Source of the DNA: an uncultured Sphingomonas sp.
GTDB lineage: Bacteria; Pseudomonadota; Alphaproteobacteria; Sphingomonadales; Sphingomonadaceae
Assembly (NCBI GenBank): GCA_913775315.1
Contig: CAJYIX010000037.1
Coordinates: forward strand, 62,001 to 126,000
DNA length: 64,000 bases
Direction: 5' to 3'
The notes below the pieces were generated by a model that saw only the letters and a program-made list of their open reading frames with translations, did no database searches and was not told the origin of the DNA. Shown here one piece after another: positions 40,507 through 50,560 of this stretch; position 1 is the first letter of the stretch, and each line of letters starts with the position of its first letter. The position numbers and the translations under genes are program-made.

Positions 40507-40583
40507 TGGTAGCGGAGGAGGGACTTGAACCCCCGACACGCGGATTATGATTCCGCTGCTCTAACCAACTGAGCTACTCCGCC
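40507..40583 (-). tRNA. tRNA-Met (CAT), elongator type; probable prophage attachment site
   Basis: 77 nt including an encoded CCA. Acceptor GGCGGAG/CTCCGCT, D arm GCTC...GAGC, anticodon stem GCGGA/TCCGC with loop ATCATAA (anticodon CAT), T arm GGGGG region with TTCAAGT. The 3' end points to the integrase, so crossover in its 3' half would leave this intact copy at the right border. The duplicated fragment expected at the left border is not in the window. Confidence 0.95.
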
Positions 40584-40642
40584 CCAAGGGGCCGCGCCGC
40601 ATGGCGGCGAGGCGGGCCACATATCGGCCGCCCGCCCCCCGG

Positions 40643-41155
40643 TCAAGCGAACATGTGACGGCTCAACGATTCCCACGGGCCGCCGCGATACCACCACGCA
40701 GCAAGGCCCGCGATGGCGAGCGGACGGGGCGTGAACCCGGCTTCGAGTTCGGCCTTCAGCGCCTTTGCCGCGGCGGGCTCGACCTTGTTCTGGATCGTGA
40801 CGTGCGGGCGCCAGCCGGCCTGGTCCTGCGGCATCAGCATGCCGCGGAACGCATCGGCAAGGCGGGCGCGGATCGCCTCCAGCTCCGGGCTCTCGATGCG
40901 CAGCGCTGTCCCCCGCCCCAGCGACATGACGCCGCCCACGCGCGCCGCCGGTGCGGGCACACCGCGCGTCTCGGCGACGAGGCGCTGCTTCAGTTCGGGC
41001 GCGAGGCTGGGCGCGATGTGATGGAACATCGTCAGATGCGCGTCGAGGTGATTGCGCTCGGGCGGGAAATGCTGGCGGCGCAGCCCGGTTAGCCACGCGG
41101 CATCCGCCGCCCCGAACAGCGCCGTCACGATGATAGGCGCATCGACCGCGCTCAA
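40643..41155 (-). CDS. 2'-5' RNA ligase / cyclic phosphodiesterase family protein
   Basis: 170 aa with the two HxTx motifs of the 2H superfamily: HLTMF and HVTIQ. It starts at a TTG whose TG overlaps the kup stop (TTGA), so it is coupled to kup. Members act on 2',5' or cyclic phosphates at RNA ends. Host gene just right of the tRNA. Confidence 0.85.
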   Translation of the reverse strand: MSAVDAPIIVTALFGAADAAWLTGLRRQHFPPERNHLDAHLTMFHHIAPSLAPELKQRLVAETRGVPAPAARVGGVMSLGRGTALRIESPELEAIRARLADAFRGMLMPQDQAGWRPHVTIQNKVEPAAAKALKAELEAGFTPRPLAIAGLAAWWYRGGPWESLSRHMFA

Positions 41156-43092
41156 ATCTCCACCTGGCTGCCCAGCTCGACCACGCGGTTGGTGGGCAGG
41201 CGGAAGAACTCCATCGCGCTTTCGGCGTTGCGCAGCATCCAGGCGAACAGCTTCTCGCGCCACAGCATCATGCCCGGCCGCGCCGAGGGAAGCAGCGTCT
41301 GGCGCGCGAGGAAGAAGCTCGTCTCCATCATCCGGAACTCGCCCTCGCAATTATGGATGCGCTTCAAGGCGGCGGGGACGTCGACTTCCTCCATGAAGCC
41401 GTAACACAGCACCATGCGGTGGAAGCCGCTTTCCAGATGCTCCAGCCGCACGCGATTGGGCTCGGCCACATAGGGTTCGTCGATGACCTTGACGGTCAGG
41501 AGGATGACACGCTCGTGCAGCACCTTGTTGTGCTTGAGGTTGTGTAGGAGGGCATGCGGCACCCCCTCGGGCGTCGAGGTCATGAAGACCGCGGTGCCCG
41601 GCACGCGGGTCGCCGAATTGGCGGCGGACTGGATGAATACCTTGATCGGCATCGCACTCTCGCGCAGCCGCTCCATCATCAGCTTGCGCCCCTTCGACCA
41701 GGTCGTGAGCAGCGTGAAGATGACAATTCCGACCAGCAGCGGGAACCAGCCGCCATCGGTCACCTTGAGCATGTTCGACGCCAGATACGCGCCGTCGATG
41801 ATGATGAACGCGGCGAACAGGATGCCGGCGAGAATGCGGTTGAACTTCCACACCCTGAACATCAGCACGCCGAGCATACAGGCGGTGATGAACATCGTCC
41901 CCGTGACGGCGATGCCATAGGCAGCGGCGAGGTCTGTTGAGTTGCCGAAGGTGAAGACCAGCAGCAGCACCATGACGAGCAGCGTCCAATTGACCGTCGG
42001 GATATAGATCTGGCCCACGGTGGTAGCGCTGGTATGCGTGATCCGCATCCGCGGGATGAAGCCAAGCTGGATCGCCTGCTGCGTGATCGAGAAGGCGCCC
42101 GAGATCACCGCCTGGCTGGCGATCACCGTCGCCATCGTCGCCAGGATGACCAGCGGCAGGCGCCACTCGTCCGGGGCCATGCGGAAGAACGGGTTGGACA
42201 CCGCGCTGGGGTCGTTGAGCAGCAACGCCGCCTGTCCCAGATAATTGAGGATAAGCGCCGGAAAGACGAGGTACAGCCATGCGATCGAGATCGGCCGGCG
42301 GCCGAAATGGCCCATATCGGCGTAGAGCGCCTCCGCCCCGGTCACCGCGAGCACGACCGAGCCCAGGGCGAGGAAGGCGAGCATCGGCCGCTGCGCGAAG
42401 AATTCGGCCGCATAATGCGGCGACAGCGCGAAAAGAACCTCGGGCCGGGTGACGATCTGCATCACGCCGAGCACCGCGAGCGTCGCGAAATAGACGAGCA
42501 CGATCGGGCCGAACAGCTTGCCCATCGTCTCCGTCCCCCGCGCCTGAAGCACGAACAGGAAGACGAGGATCGCCGTCGCGATCGGCAGCACCCACGGGCC
42601 GAAGCCGGGGCTGACCGTCGTCAGGCCCTCCACCGCCGACAGCACCGAGATCGCCGGCGTGATGACGCTGTCGCCATAGAAAAGCGCGGTCGCGAACACG
42701 CCGAGCATGACGAGGCTGGCGGTCCACCCCGCCCCGCCGCTGCGCCGCGTGATGAGCGCGAGGAGCGACATGCTGCCCCCCTCGCCATTGTTGTCGGCGC
42801 GCATGATGAAGCCGACATATTTGACCGTCACGATCATCACCATCGTCCAGAAGACGAGGCTGACGACGCCGTAGATGAAGAAGCTTTCGACCGGCAGCGG
42901 ATGGTGCCCGATGAAGGTTTCTTTCATCGCATAGAGCGGACTCGTCCCGATATCGCCGAACACGATGCCGATCGCGCCCACGACGAGTCGCCACATCGGC
43001 TGACTCTTGTGATGCGGGGCGGCGACGGTTTCGGCCGTCGGGTCGGTGGGGGCGCCTTCGGCGGAGGCGGTCGCGCCTGCGGGAGGGGTCAC
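41152..43092 (-). CDS. kup: Kup low-affinity potassium uptake transporter
   Basis: 646 aa with about 12 transmembrane segments. It begins with [15 protein letters not shown], a Kup signature, followed by [15 protein letters not shown]. The C-terminal ~150 residues are the cytoplasmic domain ([20 protein letters not shown]). H+/K+ symport. Slightly N-terminally extended by a Ala/Pro/Thr-rich tail. Confidence 0.95.
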   Translation of the reverse strand: MTPPAGATASAEGAPTDPTAETVAAPHHKSQPMWRLVVGAIGIVFGDIGTSPLYAMKETFIGHHPLPVESFFIYGVVSLVFWTMVMIVTVKYVGFIMRADNNGEGGSMSLLALITRRSGGAGWTASLVMLGVFATALFYGDSVITPAISVLSAVEGLTTVSPGFGPWVLPIATAILVFLFVLQARGTETMGKLFGPIVLVYFATLAVLGVMQIVTRPEVLFALSPHYAAEFFAQRPMLAFLALGSVVLAVTGAEALYADMGHFGRRPISIAWLYLVFPALILNYLGQAALLLNDPSAVSNPFFRMAPDEWRLPLVILATMATVIASQAVISGAFSITQQAIQLGFIPRMRITHTSATTVGQIYIPTVNWTLLVMVLLLVFTFGNSTDLAAAYGIAVTGTMFITACMLGVLMFRVWKFNRILAGILFAAFIIIDGAYLASNMLKVTDGGWFPLLVGIVIFTLLTTWSKGRKLMMERLRESAMPIKVFIQSAANSATRVPGTAVFMTSTPEGVPHALLHNLKHNKVLHERVILLTVKVIDEPYVAEPNRVRLEHLESGFHRMVLCYGFMEEVDVPAALKRIHNCEGEFRMMETSFFLARQTLLPSARPGMMLWREKLFAWMLRNAESAMEFFRLPTNRVVELGSQVEI

Positions 43093-43216
43093 GGGCGCGC
43101 GGCTTTCCGGGCGGCCGGTGGGGGCGAGGTCAGCGCGGTGGCGACGGTCCGGTCCATGATCGGCGCGCCGTTAGCACCGCGCGATGCGGCCCGCAATGCG
43201 GGGCGGGCGACGCCGC

Positions 43217-43684
43217 TCATCCGAGCATCGCCTCCGCCTCGCCCAAGGTGGGCACCTCGCGCAGGACGAAGCTCGAATTGATCGTCGTTACGCCGGGTAG
43301 CCGGCCCAGATGCTCGCGGTGAAGCCGTTCATAATCATCGAGATCGCGGGCCAGGATCGTCAGCCGGTAATCCTGCTGGCCGGAAACGAGCGCGCAGCCG
43401 ACAACGCCGGGGATCGCCCCCACCGCGCGCTCGAACGCGGCCAGATCCTCCTCGACCTGTGTCGACAGCGTGATGTCGACCAGCGCGGTGACGTGCACCC
43501 CGAGTCGCCGTGCGCCCAGCCGCGCGCCGTAGCCACGGATCGCGCCCGCCGCCTCCAGCGCGGCGATGCGACGCGAGCAGGCCGATTGCGACAACCCGCA
43601 CTGGTCGGCCACGCGTGCGACAGGCGCGCGCGCATCGTCGGCCAACGCGCGCAGAATAACTCGGTCGATGCGATCGATCTGCAT
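43217..43684 (-). CDS. Lrp/AsnC family transcriptional regulator (AldR-like)
   Basis: 155 aa. N-terminal winged HTH ([47 protein letters not shown]), then the RAM amino-acid-binding domain with [18 protein letters not shown]. The start is at MQIDRIDR; the upstream extension in frame is not family-like. It diverges from the alanine dehydrogenase gene, the typical location of its regulator. Confidence 0.92.
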   Translation of the reverse strand: MQIDRIDRVILRALADDARAPVARVADQCGLSQSACSRRIAALEAAGAIRGYGARLGARRLGVHVTALVDITLSTQVEEDLAAFERAVGAIPGVVGCALVSGQQDYRLTILARDLDDYERLHREHLGRLPGVTTINSSFVLREVPTLGEAEAMLG

Positions 43685-43780
43685 GGATACGCCATATAAA
43701 CGGATCTTAGCGCGGCATCCATGCAAAGAACGCATCCAAGGCGCGCGTCTTTGCAAGGACGCCGCTCCCGTCCCGGTGCT

Positions 43781-43795
43781 ATTTGCCATGCAAAT
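43781..43795. promoter_or_regulatory. candidate Lrp/AldR operator upstream of ald
   Basis: 15-bp dyad ATTTGC-CAT-GCAAAT, 20 bp before the ald ATG. Related half sites (ATGCAAAGA at about 43718, CTTTGCAAGG at about 43750) occur in the same intergenic region. 15-bp AT-containing dyads in tandem are typical of Lrp-family binding. Confidence 0.45.
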
Positions 43796-43815
43796 AAATC
43801 GACAGGAGAAGACTG

Positions 43816-44922
43816 ATGCGGATCGGCGTCCCCAAGGAAATCAAGAACCACGAATATCGCGTCGGCCTGACACCGCCGTCGGTCGCCGAACTCGTCGCCG
43901 CAGGGCACGAGGTCGTCGTCGAGACCAAGGCGGGCGGCGGCATCGATTTCGAGGATCAGGACTATGTCGCCGCCGGCGCGCGCATTGTCGCCACCGCTTC
44001 GGAGGTGTTCGCGCAGAGCGACATGATCGTGAAGGTGAAGGAGCCGCAGGCGAGCGAGATCGCACTGCTCGAGCCGCGCCACACGCTGTTCACCTATCTC
44101 CACCTCGCCGCCGACAAGCCGCAGGCCGAGGGGCTGATGAAGTCGGGCGCGACCTGCATCGCGTACGAAACCGTCACCAGCGATTCGCGCAGCCTGCCGC
44201 TGCTCAAGCCGATGAGCGAAGTCGCAGGCCGCATGTCGGTGCAGGTCGGCGCGCATTACCTCGAAAAGGAACAGGGCGGCCGCGGTGTCCTGCTCGGCGG
44301 CGTGCCGGGCGTGGCGCCAGCGCGCGTGGCGATCCTCGGCGGCGGCGTGTCGGGCGTCAACGCCGCGCAGATGGCGGTCGGCATGCGCGCCGACGTGACG
44401 ATCTACGACATCAACAACGATCGTCTCGCCGAACTCGACATGTTCTTCTCGAGCCAGATCAAGACCGCGTACGCGTCGAAGGCGGCGATCGCGGCGGCGG
44501 TGAAGAACGCGCACCTAGTCATCGGCGCGGTGCTCGTCCCCGGCGCAGCCGCGCCCAAGCTCGTCACGCGCGAGATGGTGAAGACGATGAAGCGCGGCTC
44601 GGTGATGGTCGACATCGCCATCGACCAGGGCGGCTGCTTCGAGACCAGCCACGCGACCACGCACGAGGACCCGGTGTTCGAGGTCGACGGCGTGATCCAC
44701 TATTGCGTCGCCAACATGCCGGGCGCGGTCGCGCGGACCAGCGCGTTCGCGCTCAACAACGCGACGTTGCCCTTCGCCCTCCGCCTCGCCAATCTCGGCG
44801 CGGAAGCGGCGATGAAGGCCGACCGGCACCTCGCCAACGGCCTCAATGTCTACAAGGGCAACATCGCGTTCAAGGCGGTCGCCGACGATCTGGGCCTGCC
44901 CTATCAGGCCTGGAACGCCTGA
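43816..44922 (+). CDS. ald: alanine dehydrogenase
   Basis: 368 aa. [20 protein letters not shown] is the family signature. Substrate residues Lys and His lie in VKEPQ and TYLHLA. The NAD-binding loop is [12 protein letters not shown], and a C-terminal [11 protein letters not shown] contains the conserved region. It interconverts L-alanine and pyruvate/ammonia with NAD. Ribosome binding site AGGAGAAG. Likely under the divergent Lrp-type regulator. Confidence 0.96.
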   Translation: MRIGVPKEIKNHEYRVGLTPPSVAELVAAGHEVVVETKAGGGIDFEDQDYVAAGARIVATASEVFAQSDMIVKVKEPQASEIALLEPRHTLFTYLHLAADKPQAEGLMKSGATCIAYETVTSDSRSLPLLKPMSEVAGRMSVQVGAHYLEKEQGGRGVLLGGVPGVAPARVAILGGGVSGVNAAQMAVGMRADVTIYDINNDRLAELDMFFSSQIKTAYASKAAIAAAVKNAHLVIGAVLVPGAAAPKLVTREMVKTMKRGSVMVDIAIDQGGCFETSHATTHEDPVFEVDGVIHYCVANMPGAVARTSAFALNNATLPFALRLANLGAEAAMKADRHLANGLNVYKGNIAFKAVADDLGLPYQAWNA

Positions 44923-44974
44923 TCGGAACACATTGAGAACATGATGCGTTGGCCGCGGCGAAGGAGACTTTGCC

Positions 44975-45199
44975 GTGGCCGACACCCATAATCCCAAGAC
45001 CGAACCCTTCTCTAACGCCGAGAAGGACCCCGACGACTGGACGACCGGCGACGAGCCGATGACCGGCGCGCAGGCGAGCTATCTCAAGACGCTGAGCGAG
45101 GAAGCCGGCGAGCCGTTCGACGAGTCGCTGACCAAGGCCGATGCGTCGAAGGCGATCGACGCGCTGCAGGCGAAAACCGGCCGCGGGACAGAAAGCTAG
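44975..45199 (+). CDS. DUF3072 family protein
   Basis: 74 aa, GTG start. DDWTTGDEPMTGAQASYLKTLSEEAGEPFDESLTKADASKAIDAL matches the DUF3072 family, a short acidic protein with a SAP-like helical C-terminus. Function unknown. Confidence 0.85.
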   Translation: MADTHNPKTEPFSNAEKDPDDWTTGDEPMTGAQASYLKTLSEEAGEPFDESLTKADASKAIDALQAKTGRGTES

Positions 45200-45266
45200 A
45201 CTCCAATCTTGCGCCTCTCCGGCGCGCATGGTTTGTTACGGCAAACAAAAGCGTCGGAGAGTTGCC

Positions 45267-45722
45267 ATGGGCCTGTCGAGCGTCGATCCCGTCACCAAGC
45301 TCGAGCTGCACGAAGTGCTCAGCCGGTTCTGCTGGGCGATCGATCATGACGATACGGGTGAATGGGAGCAGCTCTTCACGATCGACGCGCGCTACGCCAA
45401 GTCGGGCATAGACCCGATCGAGGGACGCGCCGGCATCATGCGGATCCCCGGCGAACACCGCACAAAAAGCGGCGGCAACTGGCGGCACCATTTCACCAAC
45501 ATCATCGTCGACCGCGCGGCGAGCGGGCGCGAGATGAAGGTCCGCGCGTTCCTGACCGTGCGCGACTGCATGGACTGTGCGCCCGTCGCCTCGGCCGATT
45601 GCGTCATCCTGATGCGCCGGACCGACCACTGGCGGATCGCCGGGTTCGAAGCCGTGTCGGTCTGCAAGGGCGCCGGCCTGCCCCGCCCGGCGGCGAGCGA
45701 GAGCGAAGCGCGGGTGCATTGA
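45267..45722 (+). CDS. SnoaL-like / NTF2-like protein
   Basis: 151 aa. VTKLELHEVLSRFCWAIDHDDTGEWEQLFTIDARY and FTNIIVDRAASGREMKVRAFL, and a final WRIAGFEA strand, fit the cone-shaped SnoaL fold used by polyketide cyclases and dehydratases. Substrate unknown. Ribosome binding site GGAGAG. Confidence 0.85.
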   Translation: MGLSSVDPVTKLELHEVLSRFCWAIDHDDTGEWEQLFTIDARYAKSGIDPIEGRAGIMRIPGEHRTKSGGNWRHHFTNIIVDRAASGREMKVRAFLTVRDCMDCAPVASADCVILMRRTDHWRIAGFEAVSVCKGAGLPRPAASESEARVH

Positions 45723-45744
45723 TCGGATTACCCATCGGCTGCCC

Positions 45745-45978
45745 CCCCGGCGAAGGCCGGTGTCCAGTTGCAGAACAGCCGTAATCTGGCGGCAGCGCAA
45801 ATTAAGCGGCGTCCACCGACTAGACCCCGGCCTTCGCCGGGGTATGCAAGATTAATCCTCCCACGTGAGGGGGAGGTAGCGCGCGTAGCGCGACGGAAGG
45901 GGCGGGCCGCGGGCGCTGCGTTTGCGGCGCCCCCCCTCCACCGCCTGCGGCGGTCCCCCTCCCCCTGACGGGGGAGGA
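45745..45978. repeat. intergenic repeat cluster (sphingomonad REP-like)
   Basis: An inverted pair ACCCCGGCGAAGGCCGGGGTC-like (45745-45765 and 45823-45843, 17+ matching bases) is followed by a larger hairpin whose arms CTCCCNNNTGAGGGGGAG-like and CCCCCTGACGGGGGAGGA enclose GC-rich palindromes (45859-45978). It fills the gap between two convergent genes and could terminate transcription in both directions. Confidence 0.6.
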
Positions 45979-45983
45979 TAAAC

Positions 45984-46952
45984 TCAGATCAACCCCTTCG
46001 CCGCCAGCCATTCGTTATTGTACAGCGTCGAAAGGTACCGGAACCCGGTATCGCACAGGATCGTCGCGACGCGCGCGCCCGGTCCGATCTCCCTCGCCAG
46101 CCGCACCGCGCCGGCGACGTTGATCCCCGACGACAGGCCCAGGCACAGCCCCTCCTCGTCAAGCAGGCGGCGAACCCATTCATAGCCTTCGGCATCCGAG
46201 ATGCGGAACTGCGTGTCGATCGGCGCGCCCTCCAGATTTGCGGTGATCCGCCCCTGACCGATCCCCTCTGCGACCGACGAGCCTTCCGACTTCAGCTCGC
46301 CATGCGCGTAATATTCGTAGAGCGCGGCGCCATGCGGGTCGCTCAAGGCGATGCGGACATTCGCGTCCTTCTCCTTGAGGCCGAGGCCGACGCCGGCCAG
46401 CGTGCCGCCGGTCCCGACCGCACAGGTGAAGCCGTCGATCCGCCCGTCCATCTGCTCCCAGATCTCGGGCGCGGTACCGACGATGTGCGCGCGGCGGTTG
46501 GCGATATTGTCGAACTGGTTGGCCCAGACAGCGTTCGGCGTCTCTTCGGCGATGCGGCGGCTGGTGTGCACGAAATGGCCGGGGTTCGAGTAGGGCGCCG
46601 CGGGGACGAGGACGAGCTCGGCCCCCAGCGCGCGCAGCGTGTCCATCTTCTCGCGGCTCTGCGTCTCGGGCATCACGATGATCGTCTTGTAGCCCTTGGC
46701 ATTGGCCACCAAGGCGAGGCCGATGCCGGTATTGCCCGCTGTCCCCTCGACAAAGGTGCCGCCGGGCTGGATCAGCCCCTTTTCCTCGGCATCCTCGACG
46801 ATGAAGCGCGCGGCGCGGTCCTTCACGCTCGCGCCCGGATTGGCGAACTCGCACTTGGCGAAGATTTCGGCGTTCGCAGCCTTGCTCGGCCCCTTCAGCC
46901 GGACGAGCGGGGTGTTGCCGACGAGCGCGATGGTGTCTGCGGCGATATGCAT
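45984..46952 (-). CDS. cysK: cysteine synthase A (O-acetylserine sulfhydrylase)
   Basis: 322 aa. PLP Lys in ANPGASVKDRAA, TAGNTG substrate loop, GTGGTLAGVG phosphate loop. Start MHIAADTIALVGNTPLV is family-typical. It makes cysteine from O-acetylserine and sulfide. Frame open upstream but without coding character. Confidence 0.93.
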   Translation of the reverse strand: MHIAADTIALVGNTPLVRLKGPSKAANAEIFAKCEFANPGASVKDRAARFIVEDAEEKGLIQPGGTFVEGTAGNTGIGLALVANAKGYKTIIVMPETQSREKMDTLRALGAELVLVPAAPYSNPGHFVHTSRRIAEETPNAVWANQFDNIANRRAHIVGTAPEIWEQMDGRIDGFTCAVGTGGTLAGVGLGLKEKDANVRIALSDPHGAALYEYYAHGELKSEGSSVAEGIGQGRITANLEGAPIDTQFRISDAEGYEWVRRLLDEEGLCLGLSSGINVAGAVRLAREIGPGARVATILCDTGFRYLSTLYNNEWLAAKGLI

Positions 46953-47057
46953 CGGCGGGAGATAGGGCGCGCGCCCGCCCCCGCCAAGCAAGCATCGCTT
47001 GGGCACCGACAATCGCCCGCCTTTCCCCGCCCCGCGCTTCGCGCTACGCCCGCGGCC

Positions 47058-48836
47058 ATGGCAACCGAAGCCCCCGTCCCGCCCGCCCCGTCCCGCAAGC
47101 TGTCGAACCTCCTCGTCGTCTGGCGATTCACGCGCAGCTATCCGCTCCAGCTTGCCTGTGCGGTGCTGGCGCTGATCGTGGCGGCGACGGCGACGCTCTA
47201 CATCCCGCGCACCTTCCAGCTTGTTGTCGACAACGGGTTCGCGGGCGGCAGCGCGGCGGCGATCGCGCCCTATTTTCACCGGCTGCTGATGGTGGTCGTG
47301 GTGCTCGCGGTCGCCACCGCAGCACGCTTCTGGTTCGTGTCGTGGCTCGCCGAGCGGACGGTCGCCGACATGCGCGTCGCGGTGCAGCGCAACCTCCTGC
47401 GCCTCGCGCCGCGCTGGTTCGAGGAGAACCGCCCGTCGGAGATCGCCAGCCGCCTGACCGCCGACACCGCGATCGTCGAGCAGATCGTCGGCTCGACCGT
47501 ATCGGTGGCGCTGCGCAACCTGCTCGTCGGCGTCGGCGGCCTCATCTATCTCTTCGCACTCAGCCCGAAGATCGCCGGCTATCTGCTGCTCGGCCTGCCG
47601 CTGATCGTGCTGCCGATCTTCCTGCTCGGCGCGCGCGTGCGCCGGTTGTCGCGATCCAGCCAGGACCGCGTGGCGGATATCGGTGCCACTGCGAACGAGA
47701 CGCTGGGCGCGATGAAGATCGTCCAGGCGTTTGGACAGGAAGGACGCGAGGCCGACCGCTTCGCCGCTGCGGTCGATCGCGGCTTCGCCACCGCCAAGGC
47801 GCGGTTCGGCACCCGCGCGCTGATGACCGCGCTCGTCATCCTCCTGCTGTTCGGCGCGGTCACGCTCATCATTTGGGAAGCGGTCGCCGACGTCGCCTCG
47901 GGCCGGACCACCGGGGGCTCGATCACCGCGTTCGTGTTGACCGCCGGGCTCGTCACGGGCGCGTTCGGCGCGCTGATTGAGGTTTACGGCGACCTCCTGC
48001 GCGCCTCCGGCGCTGCCGCGCGGCTGGCCGAACTGCTGGCCGAGCAGCCGGATATCGCCCCGCCCGCCGATCCGCGCGCGCTGCCGGTGCCGGCCCGCGG
48101 CAGCATCGCGTTCGAGGGGGTGACCTTCCGCTACCCTACTCGGCCCGAACATGCCGCGCTCTACGACTTCACGCTCGACGTGGCGCCGGGCGAGACGATC
48201 GCCGTCGTCGGCCCCTCGGGCGCGGGCAAGTCGACGCTGTTCCAGCTCGCCGAGCGCTTCTATGATCCGCAGGCGGGCACGGTCCGTATCGACGGCGTGC
48301 CCGTGGCGGAGGCCGACCCCGCCGACATCCGCGCGCGCATCGCCATGGTGCCGCAGGAGACGGTGATCTTCGCCTCCTCCGCCCGCGACAACCTGCGCTA
48401 CGGCCGCTGGGACGCGAGCGACGAGGCGATCTGGGAAGCGGCAGAGGCCGCCAACGCCGCCGAGTTCCTGCGCACCCTGCCCCAGGGCCTCGACACCTTC
48501 CTTGGCGAGGGCGGGGCGCGGCTGTCGGGCGGGCAGCGGCAGCGGATCGCGATCGCCCGCGCGCTCTTGCGTGATGCGCCGATCCTGCTGCTCGATGAGG
48601 CGACGTCGGCGCTCGATGCCGAGAGCGAGCGGCTGGTGCAGGATGCGCTAGAGCGGCTGATGGCGACGCGCACCACGCTCGTCATCGCGCACCGCCTCGC
48701 CACCGTCCGCAACGCCGACCGCATCGTCGTCATGGAAAATGGCCGGATCGTCGAAACCGGCACGCATTCGGCGCTCGCCGCACAAAGCGGGCTTTACGCG
48801 CGGCTCGCGGCGCTGCAATTCAATGAGGTTGCATAA
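47058..48836 (+). CDS. ABC exporter, transmembrane plus ATPase (MsbA/half-transporter type)
   Basis: 592 aa. Six transmembrane segments in the first ~310 residues. Nucleotide-binding domain: Walker A GPSGAGKST, signature LSGGQRQR, Walker B ILLLDEATSALD and the H-loop IAHRL. Works as a homodimer; substrate unknown (lipid or drug). The AT-poor 5' end leaves the ATG at 47058 as the best start. Confidence 0.92.
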   Translation: MATEAPVPPAPSRKLSNLLVVWRFTRSYPLQLACAVLALIVAATATLYIPRTFQLVVDNGFAGGSAAAIAPYFHRLLMVVVVLAVATAARFWFVSWLAERTVADMRVAVQRNLLRLAPRWFEENRPSEIASRLTADTAIVEQIVGSTVSVALRNLLVGVGGLIYLFALSPKIAGYLLLGLPLIVLPIFLLGARVRRLSRSSQDRVADIGATANETLGAMKIVQAFGQEGREADRFAAAVDRGFATAKARFGTRALMTALVILLLFGAVTLIIWEAVADVASGRTTGGSITAFVLTAGLVTGAFGALIEVYGDLLRASGAAARLAELLAEQPDIAPPADPRALPVPARGSIAFEGVTFRYPTRPEHAALYDFTLDVAPGETIAVVGPSGAGKSTLFQLAERFYDPQAGTVRIDGVPVAEADPADIRARIAMVPQETVIFASSARDNLRYGRWDASDEAIWEAAEAANAAEFLRTLPQGLDTFLGEGGARLSGGQRQRIAIARALLRDAPILLLDEATSALDAESERLVQDALERLMATRTTLVIAHRLATVRNADRIVVMENGRIVETGTHSALAAQSGLYARLAALQFNEVA

Positions 48837-48858
48837 CGAAACCGATCGGGAGCGGAAC

Positions 48859-50016
48859 ATGGATCGCGAGTTCGACGTCATCGTCTATGGCGCCACCGGC
48901 TATACGGGCAAGCTCGTCGCCGAATATCTGGCGCAGCGCGATCCCGCTCCCCGCTGGGCGATGGCAGGCCGATCGCTGACCAAGCTGGAGGCCGCGCGGG
49001 CGGAGGTCAGCGCGCCGGCCGACACGCCCCTGATCGTCGCCGATGCCGAGGACCCGTCGGCGCTCAAGGCAATGTGCGGGCGCACCAAGGTCGTCCTGAC
49101 CACGGTCGGCCCGTACCAGCTCTATGGCGAGCCATTGGTCGCCGCGTGCGCGCATACCGGCACCGGCTATGTCGACCTGTGCGGCGAGCCCGCCTGGATG
49201 CGCGCGATGATCGACAAATATGATGGGGATGCGAAGGCGTCGGGCGCGCGGATCGTCTTTTCCTGCGGCTTCGATTCGATCCCGTTCGACCTCGGCGTCT
49301 GGGAAGTACAGCAATGCGCCAAGGCCAAGTTCGGCCGCCCCGCCCCGCGCGTGAAGGGCCGCATCCGCAAGATGCAGGGCACGTTCTCCGGCGGCACCTT
49401 TGCCAGCGCCAAGGCGACCATGGCCGCCGCCGCCCGCGATCCGGGCATCCTGAAGTTGATGATCAACCCCTTTGCGCTGACCCCCGGGTTCCAGGGGCCG
49501 TCGCAGCCGACCGGCATGATCCCGGAGTACGACGCGGCGGTCGGCGGCTGGGTCGCGCCATTCGTCATGGCGACGATCAATACCAAGAACGTCCACCGCA
49601 CCAACGCGCTGACCGGCCACGCATACGGGACCGACTTCGTCTATGACGAGATGATGATCGCACCGGGCCTCGGCGAACTCGGCAAGGCAGCGGCGGAGGC
49701 GATCGCGAAGTTGAACCCGATCGGCGGCGACAAGGGGCCCGCGCCCGGCGAAGGCCCGACCCGCGAGGAGCGCGAGGCGGGCTTCTACGACCTCCTTTTC
49801 ATCGCCGAGATGCCCGATGGCGACCGCGCCGAGGCGGTCGTCACCGGCGACCGCGATCCGGGCTATGGCTCGACCTCGAAGATGATCGCGGAAACCGCGC
49901 TGCTGCTCGGCGAAACCGAGAGCGAGGGCGGCGTCTGGACGCCCACCGCGCTGCTGGGCGCTGCGTTGCGAGACCGGCTGGCGCAACGTGCGGGGCTGAC
50001 GTTCCGCGCCGGCTAG
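48859..50016 (+). CDS. saccharopine dehydrogenase-like NAD(P)-binding reductase
   Basis: 385 aa. N-terminal Rossmann loop GATGYTGKLVAEYL, then GRTKVVLTTVGPYQLYGEPLV and YVDLCGEPAWMR, typical of the saccharopine-dehydrogenase-like/trans-acting enoyl reductase family. Probably lipid-related. Ribosome binding site GGGAGCGG. Confidence 0.88.
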   Translation: MDREFDVIVYGATGYTGKLVAEYLAQRDPAPRWAMAGRSLTKLEAARAEVSAPADTPLIVADAEDPSALKAMCGRTKVVLTTVGPYQLYGEPLVAACAHTGTGYVDLCGEPAWMRAMIDKYDGDAKASGARIVFSCGFDSIPFDLGVWEVQQCAKAKFGRPAPRVKGRIRKMQGTFSGGTFASAKATMAAAARDPGILKLMINPFALTPGFQGPSQPTGMIPEYDAAVGGWVAPFVMATINTKNVHRTNALTGHAYGTDFVYDEMMIAPGLGELGKAAAEAIAKLNPIGGDKGPAPGEGPTREEREAGFYDLLFIAEMPDGDRAEAVVTGDRDPGYGSTSKMIAETALLLGETESEGGVWTPTALLGAALRDRLAQRAGLTFRAG

Positions 50017-50528
50017 GCGCGGCAATCCTCCGCCACGCGCAGGATTTCCGGCCAGGCGGGGATGACCAGCGGCCGGGGCGTCACGCCTTCGATCACGAAA
50101 CGGCCGCGGCTGAAACCCATCGCGTCGAGCAGCCCGTCCCGCGCGGGCAGTCGCACCGACACGCCGCCAGCGGCGGGCGTCATCGCCAGCGTTCGCGCAG
50201 TGCTGCTGGTGCGCACGATCGCGCGGGCGCCGCTGCCCTGCACCGCGAGGGTGACGGTGCCGCTCCCCCGGTCACAGGTCAGGCTGGCAATCCCCGCCCC
50301 GAACCGCGCGACCGACCCACTCGCCGTCGCGGTATAGCGCCAGTCGCCTGGCGTCAGCGCCCAGTCCCGCCAGTCGCTGGAGGCGGGCGGCGGCGCGGGC
50401 GCAGGCGTCGGCCGCGGCGCGGGTGCGGGTCGCGACGCCGGCTCGGGGCTGGGAAGCGGACGCGCAGCGGGCACGCAGCCAGTAACCGCGAGGAGTGGCA
50501 GGGCGGCAAGGAAGAGCTTACGCGACAT
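50013..50528 (-). CDS. Pro-rich putative lipoprotein
   Basis: 171 aa. Signal peptide ends at lipobox VTGC18. A Pro/Ala linker of ~30 residues leads to a beta-rich domain of ~110 residues containing a C-terminal CRA. No family named. Convergent with the preceding gene with a 4-bp overlap of the 3' ends. Confidence 0.75.
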   Translation of the reverse strand: MSRKLFLAALPLLAVTGCVPAARPLPSPEPASRPAPAPRPTPAPAPPPASSDWRDWALTPGDWRYTATASGSVARFGAGIASLTCDRGSGTVTLAVQGSGARAIVRTSSTARTLAMTPAAGGVSVRLPARDGLLDAMGFSRGRFVIEGVTPRPLVIPAWPEILRVAEDCRA

Positions 50529-50560
50529 GCTGCGCCTTATGCGGGCCATGGCCCCCGCGT

